Below are positions 7,042 through 14,940 of a stretch of DNA of 37,122 bases, one piece after another; positions within the stretch are counted from its first letter, which is position 1, and every line of letters begins with the position of its first letter. The position numbers and the translations under genes are program-made. This DNA is from Rhodocyclaceae bacterium (lineage in GTDB: Bacteria > Pseudomonadota > Gammaproteobacteria > Burkholderiales > Rhodocyclaceae). Location: contig DAIDAU010000163.1 of assembly GCA_027310465.1 (NCBI GenBank), positions 1-37,122 of the forward strand, in the 5' to 3' direction. The notes beneath the pieces are model-generated. The model had not been told where the DNA came from and ran no database searches. It saw only the letters and a list, made by a program, of their open reading frames with translations.

Positions 7042-8163
7042 GTGAGCACAGCGAACGTTAAGCAACCGCAGGTTGCGGCCGCAGGCAACGCGAACCCAAT
7101 CGGCACGCCCGTCTCGGCGCCGCATACGGCGACGCGCCTGTCCGTTCCGCGCGTCATGGGCACGGTGCTGCTGGCGCTGGCGCCGGCGACGCTGTTCGGC
7201 TTCTGGCTCTACGGCTGGCCGGCGATCTGGCTGTGGGGCTTCACCATCGCCGCCGCCGCGTCCGGCGAAGCGCTCTGCCTGCGCCTGATGGCGCGGCCCG
7301 TGCTGCCGGCCTTGCACGACGGCTCCGCCATCCTCACCGGCTGGCTGCTCGCGCTCTCGCTGCCGCCCTGGGCGCCGTGGTGGATCGGCGTCTTCGGCGG
7401 ACTGTTCGCCACCGTGCTCGCCAAGCAGGCCTTCGGCGGCCTCGGCCAGAACCTCTTCAACCCGGCGATGGTCGCGCGCGTGGCGCTGCTGATTTCCTTC
7501 CCGGTGCAGATGACCGCCTGGGTCGCGCCGCTGCCGCTCGGCGGCGCCAACGCACCCGGCCTGATCGACGGCCTCATGGTCGCGCTCAAGGGCATGCCGA
7601 GCGGACTCGACGCCGTCGCCAGCGCCTCGCTGCTCGGCTTCGCCAAGACGGAGATGTCGCGCGGCGTCGACCTGTTCGGTTCGCTCGCGCACGCCCCCGT
7701 GCAGACCTGGATCGGCAGCCGCCCCGGCAGCCTCGGCGAGACGGCCGGCTGGCTGATCGCCGCCGGCGGACTCGCGATGATGGCGCTGCGCATCATCACC
7801 TGGCACATCCCCGTCGCGATGCTGCTTGGCATCGCGATCCCGGCGGCGATACTGCACTCCGTCGATCCCGCACGCTATCTCGACGCCGGCACGCATCTGA
7901 TGTCCGGCGGCGCCATGCTCGGCGCCTTCTTCATCGCCACCGACTACGTCACCTCGCCGGGCACGCCGCGCGGCCAGCTGATCTTCGGGGCGGGATGCGG
8001 CCTGCTGACCTACCTCATCCGAACCTGGGCCGGCTATCCCGAAGGCGTCGCGTTTGCCGTTCTGCTGATGAACTCGCTGACGCCGATCATCGATGCATAC
8101 GTGAAGCCGCGCATCTACGGACGCGACCGCAGCGGCGCGGCGATCGAGGCTCGACGCGGTTAG
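7042..8163 (+). CDS. rnfD: RnfD, FMN-carrying membrane subunit of the Rnf complex
   Basis: A 373-aa NqrB/RnfD-family membrane protein with about nine helices and the motif GGLGQNLFNPAMVARVALL near 132-151. The usual covalent-FMN site G-A-T is here A-S-A-S, with Ser196 in the Thr position. The start is odd. GTG 7042 has no convincing ribosome site, while AAGGAG at 6999-7004 serves ATG 7012 in the same frame, and that frame has an amber codon (TAG 7033-7035) at codon 8. Either rnfD is translated by re-initiation at GTG 7042 after the seven-residue MKTEVSA, or the amber is a mutation or sequence error. All family features lie after 7042, so the product is otherwise intact. Confidence 0.88.
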   Translation: MSTANVKQPQVAAAGNANPIGTPVSAPHTATRLSVPRVMGTVLLALAPATLFGFWLYGWPAIWLWGFTIAAAASGEALCLRLMARPVLPALHDGSAILTGWLLALSLPPWAPWWIGVFGGLFATVLAKQAFGGLGQNLFNPAMVARVALLISFPVQMTAWVAPLPLGGANAPGLIDGLMVALKGMPSGLDAVASASLLGFAKTEMSRGVDLFGSLAHAPVQTWIGSRPGSLGETAGWLIAAGGLAMMALRIITWHIPVAMLLGIAIPAAILHSVDPARYLDAGTHLMSGGAMLGAFFIATDYVTSPGTPRGQLIFGAGCGLLTYLIRTWAGYPEGVAFAVLLMNSLTPIIDAYVKPRIYGRDRSGAAIEARRG

Positions 8164-8196
8164 GGCGCGGTGCGATGGATCTGCTAACGCTAAACC

Positions 8197-8302
8197 GCCG
8201 AGGGCGACGGGAGGGCGCCGACGCTTCGTGTCCCCCGTCGGCCGCCAAAGGCGGCCTCCTCCTCCTTTACCTACGCGTCGACGCCCTCCCGCCACCCTCG
8301 GC
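8197..8302. repeat. Large palindromic repeat, copy 3 (rnfD-rnfH gap)
   Basis: Arms 8197-8223 and 8276-8302 pair at 24 of 27 positions. The core holds CGTGTCCCCCGTCGGCCGCC and a complement of AGGTAAAGGAGGAGG, the same core as copies 1 and 2. Its arm (GCCGAGGG-C/T-G) resembles that of copy 2. It fills the first half of the 337-bp stretch 8164-8500, in which I see no gene. Confidence 0.82.
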
Positions 8303-8346
8303 TTGGCAGCGTGGAGGCTCCAGGCAGGTACTGCGAGTCTCGCCGG

Positions 8347-8447
8347 GCCGATGGGGTGCCCTGCTGCGCGTAAGTAAAGGAGGAGGCGGACGCCTTATCG
8401 CTCTTGTCCGCCGGGGGACATGGAGCGCAGCAGGGCACCCCGTCGGC
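8347..8447. repeat. Large palindromic repeat, copy 4 (rnfD-rnfH gap)
   Basis: Arms 8347-8369 and 8425-8447 pair at 22 of 23 positions. The arms are nearly identical to those of copy 1, and the core has GTAAAGGAGGAGGCGGACGCC and GTCCGCCGGGGGACA. Copies 3 and 4 thus repeat the paired arrangement seen between rnfG and rnfE. The repeat ends about 50 bp before rnfH. Confidence 0.85.
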
Positions 8448-8500
8448 ACGAGCGCGCACCCTAAGTCCGATAGCTCAACAACGCTTCAAGGAGAAGCCCC

Positions 8501-8785
8501 ATGCAAATCGGCGTCGCCTATTCCGAACCCAGCCAGCAGGTCTGGCTCAACATCGACGTGCCCGAGGAAGCCACCGTGCTCGAAGCCATCGACAAGTCCG
8601 GCATCCTCAGGATGTTCCCGCACATCGACCTGGCAACGCAGAAGGTCGGCGTCTTCGGCAAGCTGGTGAAACCGGACGCCAGGCTGCGCGCCGGCGACCG
8701 GATCGAGATCTACCGCCCGATCACCTGCGACCCGACCACGGTGCCGCGGCGCGACGGTGTCGGCGGCGGCGAAGACGACGAGTAG
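8501..8785 (+). CDS. rnfH: RnfH family protein (ubiquitin-like fold)
   Basis: A 94-aa protein of the RnfH/UPF0125 family, a small beta-grasp protein often encoded at the end of rnf operons of diazotrophs. Family signatures are IGVAYSEPSQQVWLNIDVPE at the start, GIFGKL-type VGVFGKLV in the middle and GDRIEIYRPITCDP near the end. The last 12 residues are acidic and glycine-rich. Its molecular role is not established. ATG 8501 has AAGGAG upstream. The gap to rnfD is filled by repeats 3 and 4, so co-transcription is uncertain. It converges with nifM, with 7 bp between the stops. Confidence 0.88.
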   Translation: MQIGVAYSEPSQQVWLNIDVPEEATVLEAIDKSGILRMFPHIDLATQKVGVFGKLVKPDARLRAGDRIEIYRPITCDPTTVPRRDGVGGGEDDE

Positions 8786-8792
8786 GGAACGG

Positions 8793-9278
8793 TCAGGCCG
8801 TGGATGCCGCAGCCGAAGGCTTGCGCGCGGCGGCTTGGCGCACGCGCGTCATGTAGGCGCGGATGCGCTCGCGCACGTCGGCGAGCGCGAGCTGGGCCTC
8901 GGCTTGAACGGCGTCGCAACGCACGAGGTGGAAACCGAGCGGCGATTCGATGGGCCCGGAGAGCTCGTCCGGCGCCAGCGCAAACGCTGCGGCTTCGATC
9001 TCCGCATACAGCACGCCGCGCGGGAACGTGCCGAGCTGGCCGCCGTTCAACGCGCTCGGGCACTCGGAGTATTTCAGCGCCTGGTCGGCGAAGGCTTCCG
9101 GGTCCTGTGCGAGCCGCGCCCCGATCGCGTCTATCTTCGCGCGCGCGGCGGCGCGCCCGCTGCCCGGCAGTTCCTCGTTGATCGTCACCAGGATGTGGCG
9201 CAGCGTGCGCATCTCGGGTCGCCGGAAGCGCGCCCGGTGCAGCAGGTAGAAGGTCTCGACGTCGTCGTCGCTAACCAT
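8793..9278 (-). CDS. nifM: NifM-like parvulin-type peptidyl-prolyl isomerase, short form
   Basis: A 161-aa protein with a parvulin rotamase domain at about residues 20-125 (motifs LRHILVTINEE, FADQALKYSECPSALNGGQL, GPIESPLGFHLVRCD). In nif operons this is NifM, needed for maturation of the nitrogenase Fe protein. Characterised NifM proteins are nearly twice as long, with an extra N-terminal helical domain that is missing here. ATG 9278 overlaps the end of nifZ, and an in-frame TGA lies 15 bases upstream, so the protein cannot be extended. It is the last gene of nifV-W-Z-M. A different rotamase role is possible, but the context favours NifM. Confidence 0.8.
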   Translation of the reverse strand: MVSDDDVETFYLLHRARFRRPEMRTLRHILVTINEELPGSGRAAARAKIDAIGARLAQDPEAFADQALKYSECPSALNGGQLGTFPRGVLYAEIEAAAFALAPDELSGPIESPLGFHLVRCDAVQAEAQLALADVRERIRAYMTRVRQAAARKPSAAASTA

Positions 9279-9732
9279 GGTGGAATGGCGTCAACGGTGC
9301 CAGGGCGCGCTCGGGTACGACCAGCGGACGCCCCGGCAGAGCGTCGAAATGGACGTGGTAGCAGACGCCGCCGGGGGCGTCGCGCAGCACCTTGAGCACT
9401 TCGCCGATGCCGCCCGCCGCGACGAGAATCTCGCCGTCGGCTGCCAGCGTGCGGTTCGCCCGCACCTTCTGGCGGAATTCGTATTCGCTCGGCACCCACG
9501 GCTCGTCGGCGCCGAGCAACTCCTCCTCGCGGCAGCCGACGATGCGGCCCGCATCGAGGAAATGCACCGAGTAGATGATCTGGTCCTGCAGGAAGGTGCC
9601 GATGTCGACGACATGGCCGATGCTGCCGCGTCGCATCAGCAGCGCCCCGGTCTCCTCGCCGGGATAGGTGCCGTCGTTGCGCACGTTGCGCATCACGCGC
9701 ACGGCGTCGCCGAGATCCCAGCGCGTCTTCAC
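9271..9732 (-). CDS. nifZ: NifZ, nitrogenase MoFe protein P-cluster assembly factor
   Basis: A 153-aa protein of the NifZ family. In Azotobacter, NifZ helps form the second P-cluster of the MoFe protein. Typical features are the start [20 protein letters not shown], the central DIGTFLQDQIIYSVHFLDAG and CREEELL. The GTG at 9732 overlaps the nifW stop (GTGA), and this coupling decides the start. The same frame is open further upstream to 10422, but that part lies over nifW and nifV. The stop overlaps the nifM start by 8 bases. Confidence 0.9.
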   Translation of the reverse strand: MKTRWDLGDAVRVMRNVRNDGTYPGEETGALLMRRGSIGHVVDIGTFLQDQIIYSVHFLDAGRIVGCREEELLGADEPWVPSEYEFRQKVRANRTLAADGEILVAAGGIGEVLKVLRDAPGGVCYHVHFDALPGRPLVVPERALAPLTPFHHG

Positions 9733-10052
9733 GGCGCCGCCCTGCCGCGTCCGATCGCCGCCACCGGCACCGCCGCGATGCCGGCCGCGCGCTGCAGCAC
9801 GCGAAAGACCTTCTCGGTCTGCGCGTCGGAAGCCACGAAATCGGCATAGGCACGCTCGAGCAGGCCGCGGTAGTCGGCGAAGCTCGCCGGCCGTTCCCCG
9901 CGAGCCGCGACATAGTCGTGGAAGCGCTGCAGCATGTGCAGCCGGCAGACGCGCAGCACGGCCGGATCGTAGGCGACGCCGAAGTGGTCGAGGAATTCCT
10001 CCGCGCTGGCGCAGTCGCCGGCTTCGGCTTCGAAATCGTAGCTGTCGGTCAT
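9729..10052 (-). CDS. nifW: NifW, nitrogenase stabilising/protective protein
   Basis: A 107-aa all-helical protein with the NifW pattern: an acidic N-terminus, [20 protein letters not shown], then [13 protein letters not shown] and [19 protein letters not shown]. NifW protects the MoFe protein from oxygen and acts during its maturation. It starts at ATG 10052 inside the end of nifV (ATGA) and runs into nifZ (GTGA), so nifV, nifW and nifZ are strictly coupled. Confidence 0.92.
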   Translation of the reverse strand: MTDSYDFEAEAGDCASAEEFLDHFGVAYDPAVLRVCRLHMLQRFHDYVAARGERPASFADYRGLLERAYADFVASDAQTEKVFRVLQRAAGIAAVPVAAIGRGRAAP

Positions 10053-11179
10053 GGCATCCTCCGGCTGAGTTCGAGCAGTTCACGATCGTCCGGCGGACGT
10101 TTGCTGCGCGCGACGAAGCCGCGCACGTCCGCCAGCAGCGATTCCGCCGCCGCGTCGTCGAGCACGCGGCCCAGCCGCGCCATGACGAGCTGCACGGCGC
10201 GGCGCCCCGAATGCTTGCCGAGCACGATGCGGTGCTCGCGCCCGACCAGATGCGGATCGAAGCCCTGGTAATTGTCGGGATCCTTGATGAGGCCGTCGAC
10301 GTGGATGCCCGCCTCGTGGGTGAACGCGCCTTCGCCGACGACGCTCTTCTGCCAGGGCACGGGCCTGCCGGAAGCGCTGGCGACGCGCGCCGACAGCGCG
10401 GGGAAGCCGCGCAGGTCGACACCGGTGCGAATGCCGTAGCACTGTGCCAGCCCCACCATCACCTCCTCGAGCGGGGCATTGCCGGCGCGTTCGCCGAGGC
10501 CGTTGACGGTCGTGTTCACGTGCGTGGCGCCGGCCTTCGCGGCGGCCAGCGTGTTGGCGGTGGCCATGCCGAGGTCGTCGTGCGCGTGCATCTCGATCTC
10601 GAGATCGCAGGCGCGGCACAGTTCGCCGATGCGCTCATAAGTGGCGAACGGATCGAGCACGCCCAGCGTGTCGGCAAAGCGGAAGCGGCGCGCGCCCGCG
10701 GCCTGGACGGCATCGACGAGGCGCATGAGGAAATCGGGATCGGCCCGCGACGCGTCCTCGCCGCCGATCGCGACCTCCAGGCCGCAATCCCGCGCATGGC
10801 GGACGTGGCGCGCCACCTCGGCCAGCAGCCAGGCCCGGTCGCGCCGCAGTTTGGAGCGCAGGTGCTGGTCGGAGGCCGGAACCGAGATGTTGATCAGCGG
10901 CACGCCCAGGCCGGTGCAATGCTCGATGTCCTTGACGCTCATGCGGCTCCAGACCATGAGCCGCGCCCGCAGCCCGAGCGACGCAACGGCGCGGATGCCG
11001 TCGCGCTCCGCCTCGCCCATCGCGGGAATGCCGACTTCCATTTCCTGGACGCCGAGGGCATCGAGGCGGCGCGCGATGTCGAGCTTCTCGTCGAGCGAAA
11101 AGGCGACGCCGGCCGACTGCTCGCCGTCGCGCAGCGTGGTGTCGTTGATCGCAATCCGTCCGGTGTTCGCGCGTGCCAT
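10049..11179 (-). CDS. nifV: NifV, homocitrate synthase
   Basis: A 376-aa enzyme that condenses acetyl-CoA and 2-oxoglutarate to homocitrate, the organic ligand of the FeMo cofactor. Seen motifs are [17 protein letters not shown] near the N-terminus, [14 protein letters not shown] with the metal-binding Hx[16 protein letters not shown] and EAGIHVDGL. It lacks the C-terminal regulatory domain of isopropylmalate synthase and matches NifV in length. I chose ATG 11179. A GTG at 11188 is in frame but would lie upstream of the predicted transcription start, and no start codon exists between 11179 and the catalytic motif. It is the first gene of the nifVWZM operon, preceded by a -24/-12 promoter and a NifA-type site. 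Confidence 0.93.
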   Translation of the reverse strand: MARANTGRIAINDTTLRDGEQSAGVAFSLDEKLDIARRLDALGVQEMEVGIPAMGEAERDGIRAVASLGLRARLMVWSRMSVKDIEHCTGLGVPLINISVPASDQHLRSKLRRDRAWLLAEVARHVRHARDCGLEVAIGGEDASRADPDFLMRLVDAVQAAGARRFRFADTLGVLDPFATYERIGELCRACDLEIEMHAHDDLGMATANTLAAAKAGATHVNTTVNGLGERAGNAPLEEVMVGLAQCYGIRTGVDLRGFPALSARVASASGRPVPWQKSVVGEGAFTHEAGIHVDGLIKDPDNYQGFDPHLVGREHRIVLGKHSGRRAVQLVMARLGRVLDDAAAESLLADVRGFVARSKRPPDDRELLELSRRMP

Positions 11180-11190
11180 GCCCGGCACCG

Positions 11191-11206
11191 AGCAAGGACG
11201 ATGCCG
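11191..11206 (-). promoter_or_regulatory. sigma54 (-24/-12) promoter of nifVWZM
   Basis: On the minus strand CGGCATCGTCCTTGCT has GGCA, a perfect TTGCT and GG-N10-GC spacing (GG 11205-11204, GC 11193-11192); only the first T of the consensus is C. Predicted transcription start is near 11180, one base before the nifV ATG. A NifA-type site lies about 85 bp upstream. Confidence 0.7.
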
Positions 11207-11257
11207 GAAGGATCACTTGCGGGGAATCAAGACCTTAGGCGACTGCCTCGATCGCGA

Positions 11258-11273
11258 TGTCGGAAAGCCGACA
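11258..11273. promoter_or_regulatory. NifA upstream activator site of nifV
   Basis: TGTCGGAAAGCCGACA is a TGT-N10-ACA site with 6-bp inverted arms, centred about 85 bp upstream of the predicted nifV transcription start. It resembles the site at 2114-2129 (TGTCG...CGACA). Position and pattern fit NifA. Confidence 0.72.
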
Positions 11274-11331
11274 ATCGTATGCGCAGCAGAAGTAGATATG
11301 ACGCGCTGGACGGTCGGCAGGCGCCGCCGGC

Positions 11332-13032
11332 CTAGCCGCCGAAGAAATGGAAGCGGTTGCTGCCCTTTTCCTTGGCGACGTACATCGCCGCGTCGGCGTG
11401 CTTGACGAGGTTCTCGGGCGTGGCGCCGTCGTCGGGATAGACGCTGACGCCGACGCTCGTCGCGCTGCGTATCTCGCGTCCCTCGAACACCACCGGCCGC
11501 GCCACGGCCTCGATGATCTTGGCGACGATGGCCGGCAGGCCGTCGAGGGTGGCGAGCTCCTCCAGCACCAGGATGAACTCGTCGCCGCCGAGGCGCGCGA
11601 CCGTGTCCTCGCGGCGCACCGTATCGGTGAGGCGCTTGGCCACCACCTGCAGGATCTCGTCGCCGGCATCGTGGCCGAAGGTGTCGTTGACCGTCTTGAA
11701 GTCGTCCAGGTCGAGGAAGATCACGGCGAGCTTCCTGCCGTTGCGCTGGGCGTGCGCGATGGCGCGCAGCAGCCGCTCGCGCAGCAGGCTGCGGTTCGGC
11801 AGGCCGGTCAGCGCGTCGTGCTGCGCCAGGAAGCGGATCTGCTCCTCCGCCTGCTTGCGCGTGGTGAAGTCCGTGAACACGGCGACGTAGTTGGTGACCT
11901 TCCCCGCCGCGTCCTTGACCGCGTTGACCGTCAGCCACTCGACGTAGATCTCGCCGTTCTTGCGGCGGTTGCAGATCTCGCCCTGCCAGTGGCCGGTGCT
12001 CTCGAGCGCGTGGTACATGGCGCGATAGAAGGCCGCGTCGTGCCGGCCCGAAGCGAGGATGGCCGGCGTCCGGCCGACGACCTCGTCCGACCGGTAGCCG
12101 GTGATCTGGGTGAAAGCCGGGTTGACCGACTGGATCACCTGCTCGGCGTCGGTGACGAGGATGCCCTCGAAGGTGCTCTCGAAGGCTTTCGCCGCCAGCC
12201 GCAGCTCGCGATTGGAGGCGGCCAGGCTGGCCTCGCTTTCGTGCAGCGCCTCGCGCAGCCGCCGCACGTACTCGTGCTCGACGCTGGCGAGGATGTCGGC
12301 AAAAGTGACCAGCCCGAGCAGTTCCCCTTCGGCATCGGTGACGCCGAGATGGCGGATGCGGTTCTCGACGAACACCTTGCGCGCCTGGTAGAGGCTGGAG
12401 TTCAGCGGCAGCGTGACGAGCGGGTAGCTGGCGACCTCCTCGACCTTGGCGCGCCACAGCCGGCGGCTGATGAGGCGCACCACGTCGCGCTCGGTGAGGA
12501 TGCCGTAGATGCCGTCGCCGCGCTTCACGACGATGGCGTCGAGACCGCCGCTGCGCATCGCCGCGACGGCCTCGCCGACCGGCACGCCGCCGTCGATGGC
12601 CTGGTAGCGGCGATTGAAGACCGAGCCGATCTCGCGCAGGGCGATGAAGTATTCGATGCCCTGGTTGATGACGATGTCGGATTGCGAGATCACGCCGCAG
12701 GGCTTGCCCGCTTCGTCGCTGACGAGGAAATGGCGCACGCCCTCCTCGCGGAAGCGCAGCGCCGCTTCGCCGATGCTGGTGGCGACCGGCACGGTTCTCA
12801 CCGGCGTCGACATGAAGCGCGAGATCGGCGCCTGCAGCAGGTCGGGGTCCGACAGGTCCACCGCCAGCGCGTCGCCTTCGGTCCAGATGCCGACGATGGC
12901 GCCGGCCTGCTCGATCATGATGGAGCTGCAGCGATGGTCCACCATGCGCGCCGCGGCATCGGCGATGGCCGTCTCCGGCGTGCATGAGAGCACCCCGGCG
13001 TGAAGAATCTCCCTGATGGTGATCTCTTGCAT
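11332..13032 (-). CDS. Diguanylate cyclase with CBS pairs and PAS sensor
   Basis: A 566-aa cytoplasmic signalling protein. Two tandem CBS pairs (about residues 1-125 and 140-265) are followed by a short coiled linker, a PAS domain (about 285-400, with VNPAFTQITGYRSDEVVGRTP) and a C-terminal GGDEF domain with the intact motif LGGDEF (482-486) and HDALTGLPNR at its start. It should make cyclic di-GMP in response to adenine nucleotides (CBS) and a PAS ligand. No EAL domain is present. ATG 13032 puts MQEITIREIL at the start of the first CBS; the ribosome site is weak. A TATACT box on the minus strand (13090-13085) could be its -10. It is not obviously part of the nif operon. Confidence 0.88.
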   Translation of the reverse strand: MQEITIREILHAGVLSCTPETAIADAAARMVDHRCSSIMIEQAGAIVGIWTEGDALAVDLSDPDLLQAPISRFMSTPVRTVPVATSIGEAALRFREEGVRHFLVSDEAGKPCGVISQSDIVINQGIEYFIALREIGSVFNRRYQAIDGGVPVGEAVAAMRSGGLDAIVVKRGDGIYGILTERDVVRLISRRLWRAKVEEVASYPLVTLPLNSSLYQARKVFVENRIRHLGVTDAEGELLGLVTFADILASVEHEYVRRLREALHESEASLAASNRELRLAAKAFESTFEGILVTDAEQVIQSVNPAFTQITGYRSDEVVGRTPAILASGRHDAAFYRAMYHALESTGHWQGEICNRRKNGEIYVEWLTVNAVKDAAGKVTNYVAVFTDFTTRKQAEEQIRFLAQHDALTGLPNRSLLRERLLRAIAHAQRNGRKLAVIFLDLDDFKTVNDTFGHDAGDEILQVVAKRLTDTVRREDTVARLGGDEFILVLEELATLDGLPAIVAKIIEAVARPVVFEGREIRSATSVGVSVYPDDGATPENLVKHADAAMYVAKEKGSNRFHFFGG

Positions 13033-13107
13033 CGGAAACTCGGCGTTCCTTGGGCAGTCCGCGCGCATCGCGGCGGGCACGCAGAGTATACCGGTCGGCG
13101 GCGCCGC

Positions 13108-13128
13108 GGGATTCCTTCTGTGAATCCC
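13108..13128. terminator. Hairpin after the HDOD/metallo-hydrolase genes
   Basis: GGGATTC and GAATCCC form a perfect 7-bp stem with a 7-nt loop, extendable by further G-C pairs with one bulge. It lies 27-47 bases past the stop of the minus-strand metallo-hydrolase gene and upstream of the cyclase gene. There is no T-run, so it may be a weak terminator or an RNA 3' end stabiliser. Confidence 0.4.
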
Positions 13129-13154
13129 CGCATGCCGGTTTCGCTATCCGCCGG

Positions 13155-14042
13155 CTAGAGCTGGATCTCCATGCCCTCGCGGGCCAGCAGCACCTCGGGA
13201 TCGCCGGGGGCCGGCGCGCTGCGCGCGAGCGCCTCCGTGAACGCCCGCTCGAGGTCGTCGTCGAAGCGGGTCGGCTCGTGGTGGGTGCACACGACCTTCC
13301 TGGCGCCGGCGCGGCGGCCCAGCGCGATGGTGGAATCGAAAGTGCCGTGGCCCCAGCCGCGCTTGGAGGGATACTCGGCCACGGTGTAGGAGGAATCGGC
13401 GATCAGCACGTCGACGCCGCGGATCGCCTCGACGAGGCCGTCGTGCTTCTCGTCGACCATGCGCTGGTACTCCGCGTACTCGCCGTCGGCGGGATCGTAG
13501 ATGTTGTACCAGGGCTCGTGGTCGCCGGTGAAGAACACGGACTTGCCGTTGCAATCGACGCGATAGCCGAGGTCGACCACCGGGTGGTTGAGCATGACGC
13601 TGGTCACGGTGGCGTCGCCGACCGTCACCGGCTCGCCGACGGTGAGCGTCTCGTACTCGATCCGCGCCTTCAGCTCGGCCTCGCGCACCGGGAAGTAGCT
13701 GTACTGCAGCTGCACGTTCATGACCTGCTCGATGCCGCTGCCCGAGACGATGTCGTAGGCGCCGTGGATGCGCACGGTGTTGCCGGGGACGAAGATGGGG
13801 ATGAAGAAGGGCAGCCCCTGGATGTGGTCCCAGTGCGTGTGGGTGATGAACACGTGGGTGTCCAGCGGCATCTCCCTGACCAGCGTCTGGGACAGCTGGA
13901 AGATGCCGGTGCCGCCGTCGAGCACGATCAGCGTGCCGTCGTCGGTGCGCACCTCGATGCAGGTGGTGTTGCCGCCGTAGCGCACCGTGCGCGGACCCGG
14001 GGAAGCGATCGAACCGCGGACGCCCCAGAACTTTATTCTCAT
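13155..14042 (-). CDS. Metallo-beta-lactamase-fold hydrolase
   Basis: A 295-aa protein with the metal-binding motif HTHWDH (H68, H70, D72, H73) and further ligands in TGDHEPW and in CTHHEP near the C-terminus. It starts MRIKFWGVRGSIASPGP, typical of a phosphodiesterase-like subgroup often encoded near signalling genes. The substrate is not known; cyclic nucleotide or other phosphodiester hydrolysis is a guess from the fold. It starts one base after the HDOD gene stop, so the two form an operon. Confidence 0.8.
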   Translation of the reverse strand: MRIKFWGVRGSIASPGPRTVRYGGNTTCIEVRTDDGTLIVLDGGTGIFQLSQTLVREMPLDTHVFITHTHWDHIQGLPFFIPIFVPGNTVRIHGAYDIVSGSGIEQVMNVQLQYSYFPVREAELKARIEYETLTVGEPVTVGDATVTSVMLNHPVVDLGYRVDCNGKSVFFTGDHEPWYNIYDPADGEYAEYQRMVDEKHDGLVEAIRGVDVLIADSSYTVAEYPSKRGWGHGTFDSTIALGRRAGARKVVCTHHEPTRFDDDLERAFTEALARSAPAPGDPEVLLAREGMEIQL

Positions 14043-14043
14043 G

Positions 14044-14898
14044 TCACACCTGCGCGAAGGTCTGCGCGTCGGAGACGATCTTCTCGAGGTCGCCGAGCGC
14101 TTCGATGACGGCTTCGAAGGAGCCGAAGCGCTGCGGCGCGACGATGGCTTCGTCTTCGCGCCAGGCATTGCCGGCTTCGCCGAAGGACAGCTTGCGGCAG
14201 ATCTGGTCGGCCACGCGCACGCAGTCCATCAGCGCCGTCGGCTCGGCCTCGAGGTTGTGGTGGTCGCGGATGCAGGCGATCAGGTGCTGCGGAAACTGCC
14301 ACTTGGTCGCCAGCATCGAGCCGACCAGCGCATGGTCGGCGCCGATCACCTCCAGCTCCGCCTGATGCAGCGGGATGCCCCTTTCGCGCGACGTCGCCAG
14401 CGCGTCGTGGAAGTCGTGCGCCAGGAACTGGGCGAACACGGCCTTGCCGAAGTCGTGCAGCAGCCCGGCGATGTAGGCGTCGCTCGGATCGAGCTGCCCG
14501 CGCGCGTATTGCACCGCCACCTGGCGCGCCACGGCGGCCGTGGTCAGCGAGTGCAGCAGGTAGCGCTGGATGTCGAAGCCCGAGGTGTTGAAGCGCGGCA
14601 GCATGCCGACCGCGGCGATCGACAGCGCCAGGTTCTTGATGGTGTTGAGGCCGAGATAGACGACCGACTGGTTGACCGAGGTGATCTTGGCCGGCAGGCT
14701 GTAGTAGGCCGAGTTGATGATCTTGAGGATCTTCATGGTCATCACCGGATCCTTCTCGATCACGGTGACCAGATCCTTCGGCAGGCAGTTGATGTCCCGG
14801 GTCAGGTCGAGGATCTTCTGGACACTTTGCGGGAACGCCGGCATGCGCTCGACGGCGGTGCCCAGCTTGCGTTGGACTTCGAGTGTCAGGGTGGTCAC
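14044..14898 (-). CDS. HDOD domain protein
   Basis: A 284-aa protein with a full HDOD domain (about residues 15-215). It shows the helix DPVMTMKILKIINSAYYSLP, the segment SVVYLGLNTIKNLALS, and the degenerate HD region GLLHDFGKAVFAQF. HDOD proteins act as signalling scaffolds in c-di-GMP and two-component networks and usually lack hydrolase activity. It sits 42 bp downstream of the dioxygenase gene and is coupled to the metallo-hydrolase, so it may be transcribed with the dsr-divergent cassette. The partner is unknown. Confidence 0.82.
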   Translation of the reverse strand: MTTLTLEVQRKLGTAVERMPAFPQSVQKILDLTRDINCLPKDLVTVIEKDPVMTMKILKIINSAYYSLPAKITSVNQSVVYLGLNTIKNLALSIAAVGMLPRFNTSGFDIQRYLLHSLTTAAVARQVAVQYARGQLDPSDAYIAGLLHDFGKAVFAQFLAHDFHDALATSRERGIPLHQAELEVIGADHALVGSMLATKWQFPQHLIACIRDHHNLEAEPTALMDCVRVADQICRKLSFGEAGNAWREDEAIVAPQRFGSFEAVIEALGDLEKIVSDAQTFAQV

Positions 14899-14940
14899 AG
14901 ACGGCCCGCGGCGAAAGGGTTCAGCCGCGGATTATACCCA

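Noticed and set aside
9733-10422. Upstream extension of NifZ in the same frame
   Set aside because: It lies over nifW and nifV, which are clearly real; the GTGA overlap at 9729-9732 marks the true start.
11347-12987. Long plus-strand open frame opposite the GGDEF protein
   Set aside because: Shadow of the minus-strand gene, which has complete CBS, PAS and GGDEF domains.
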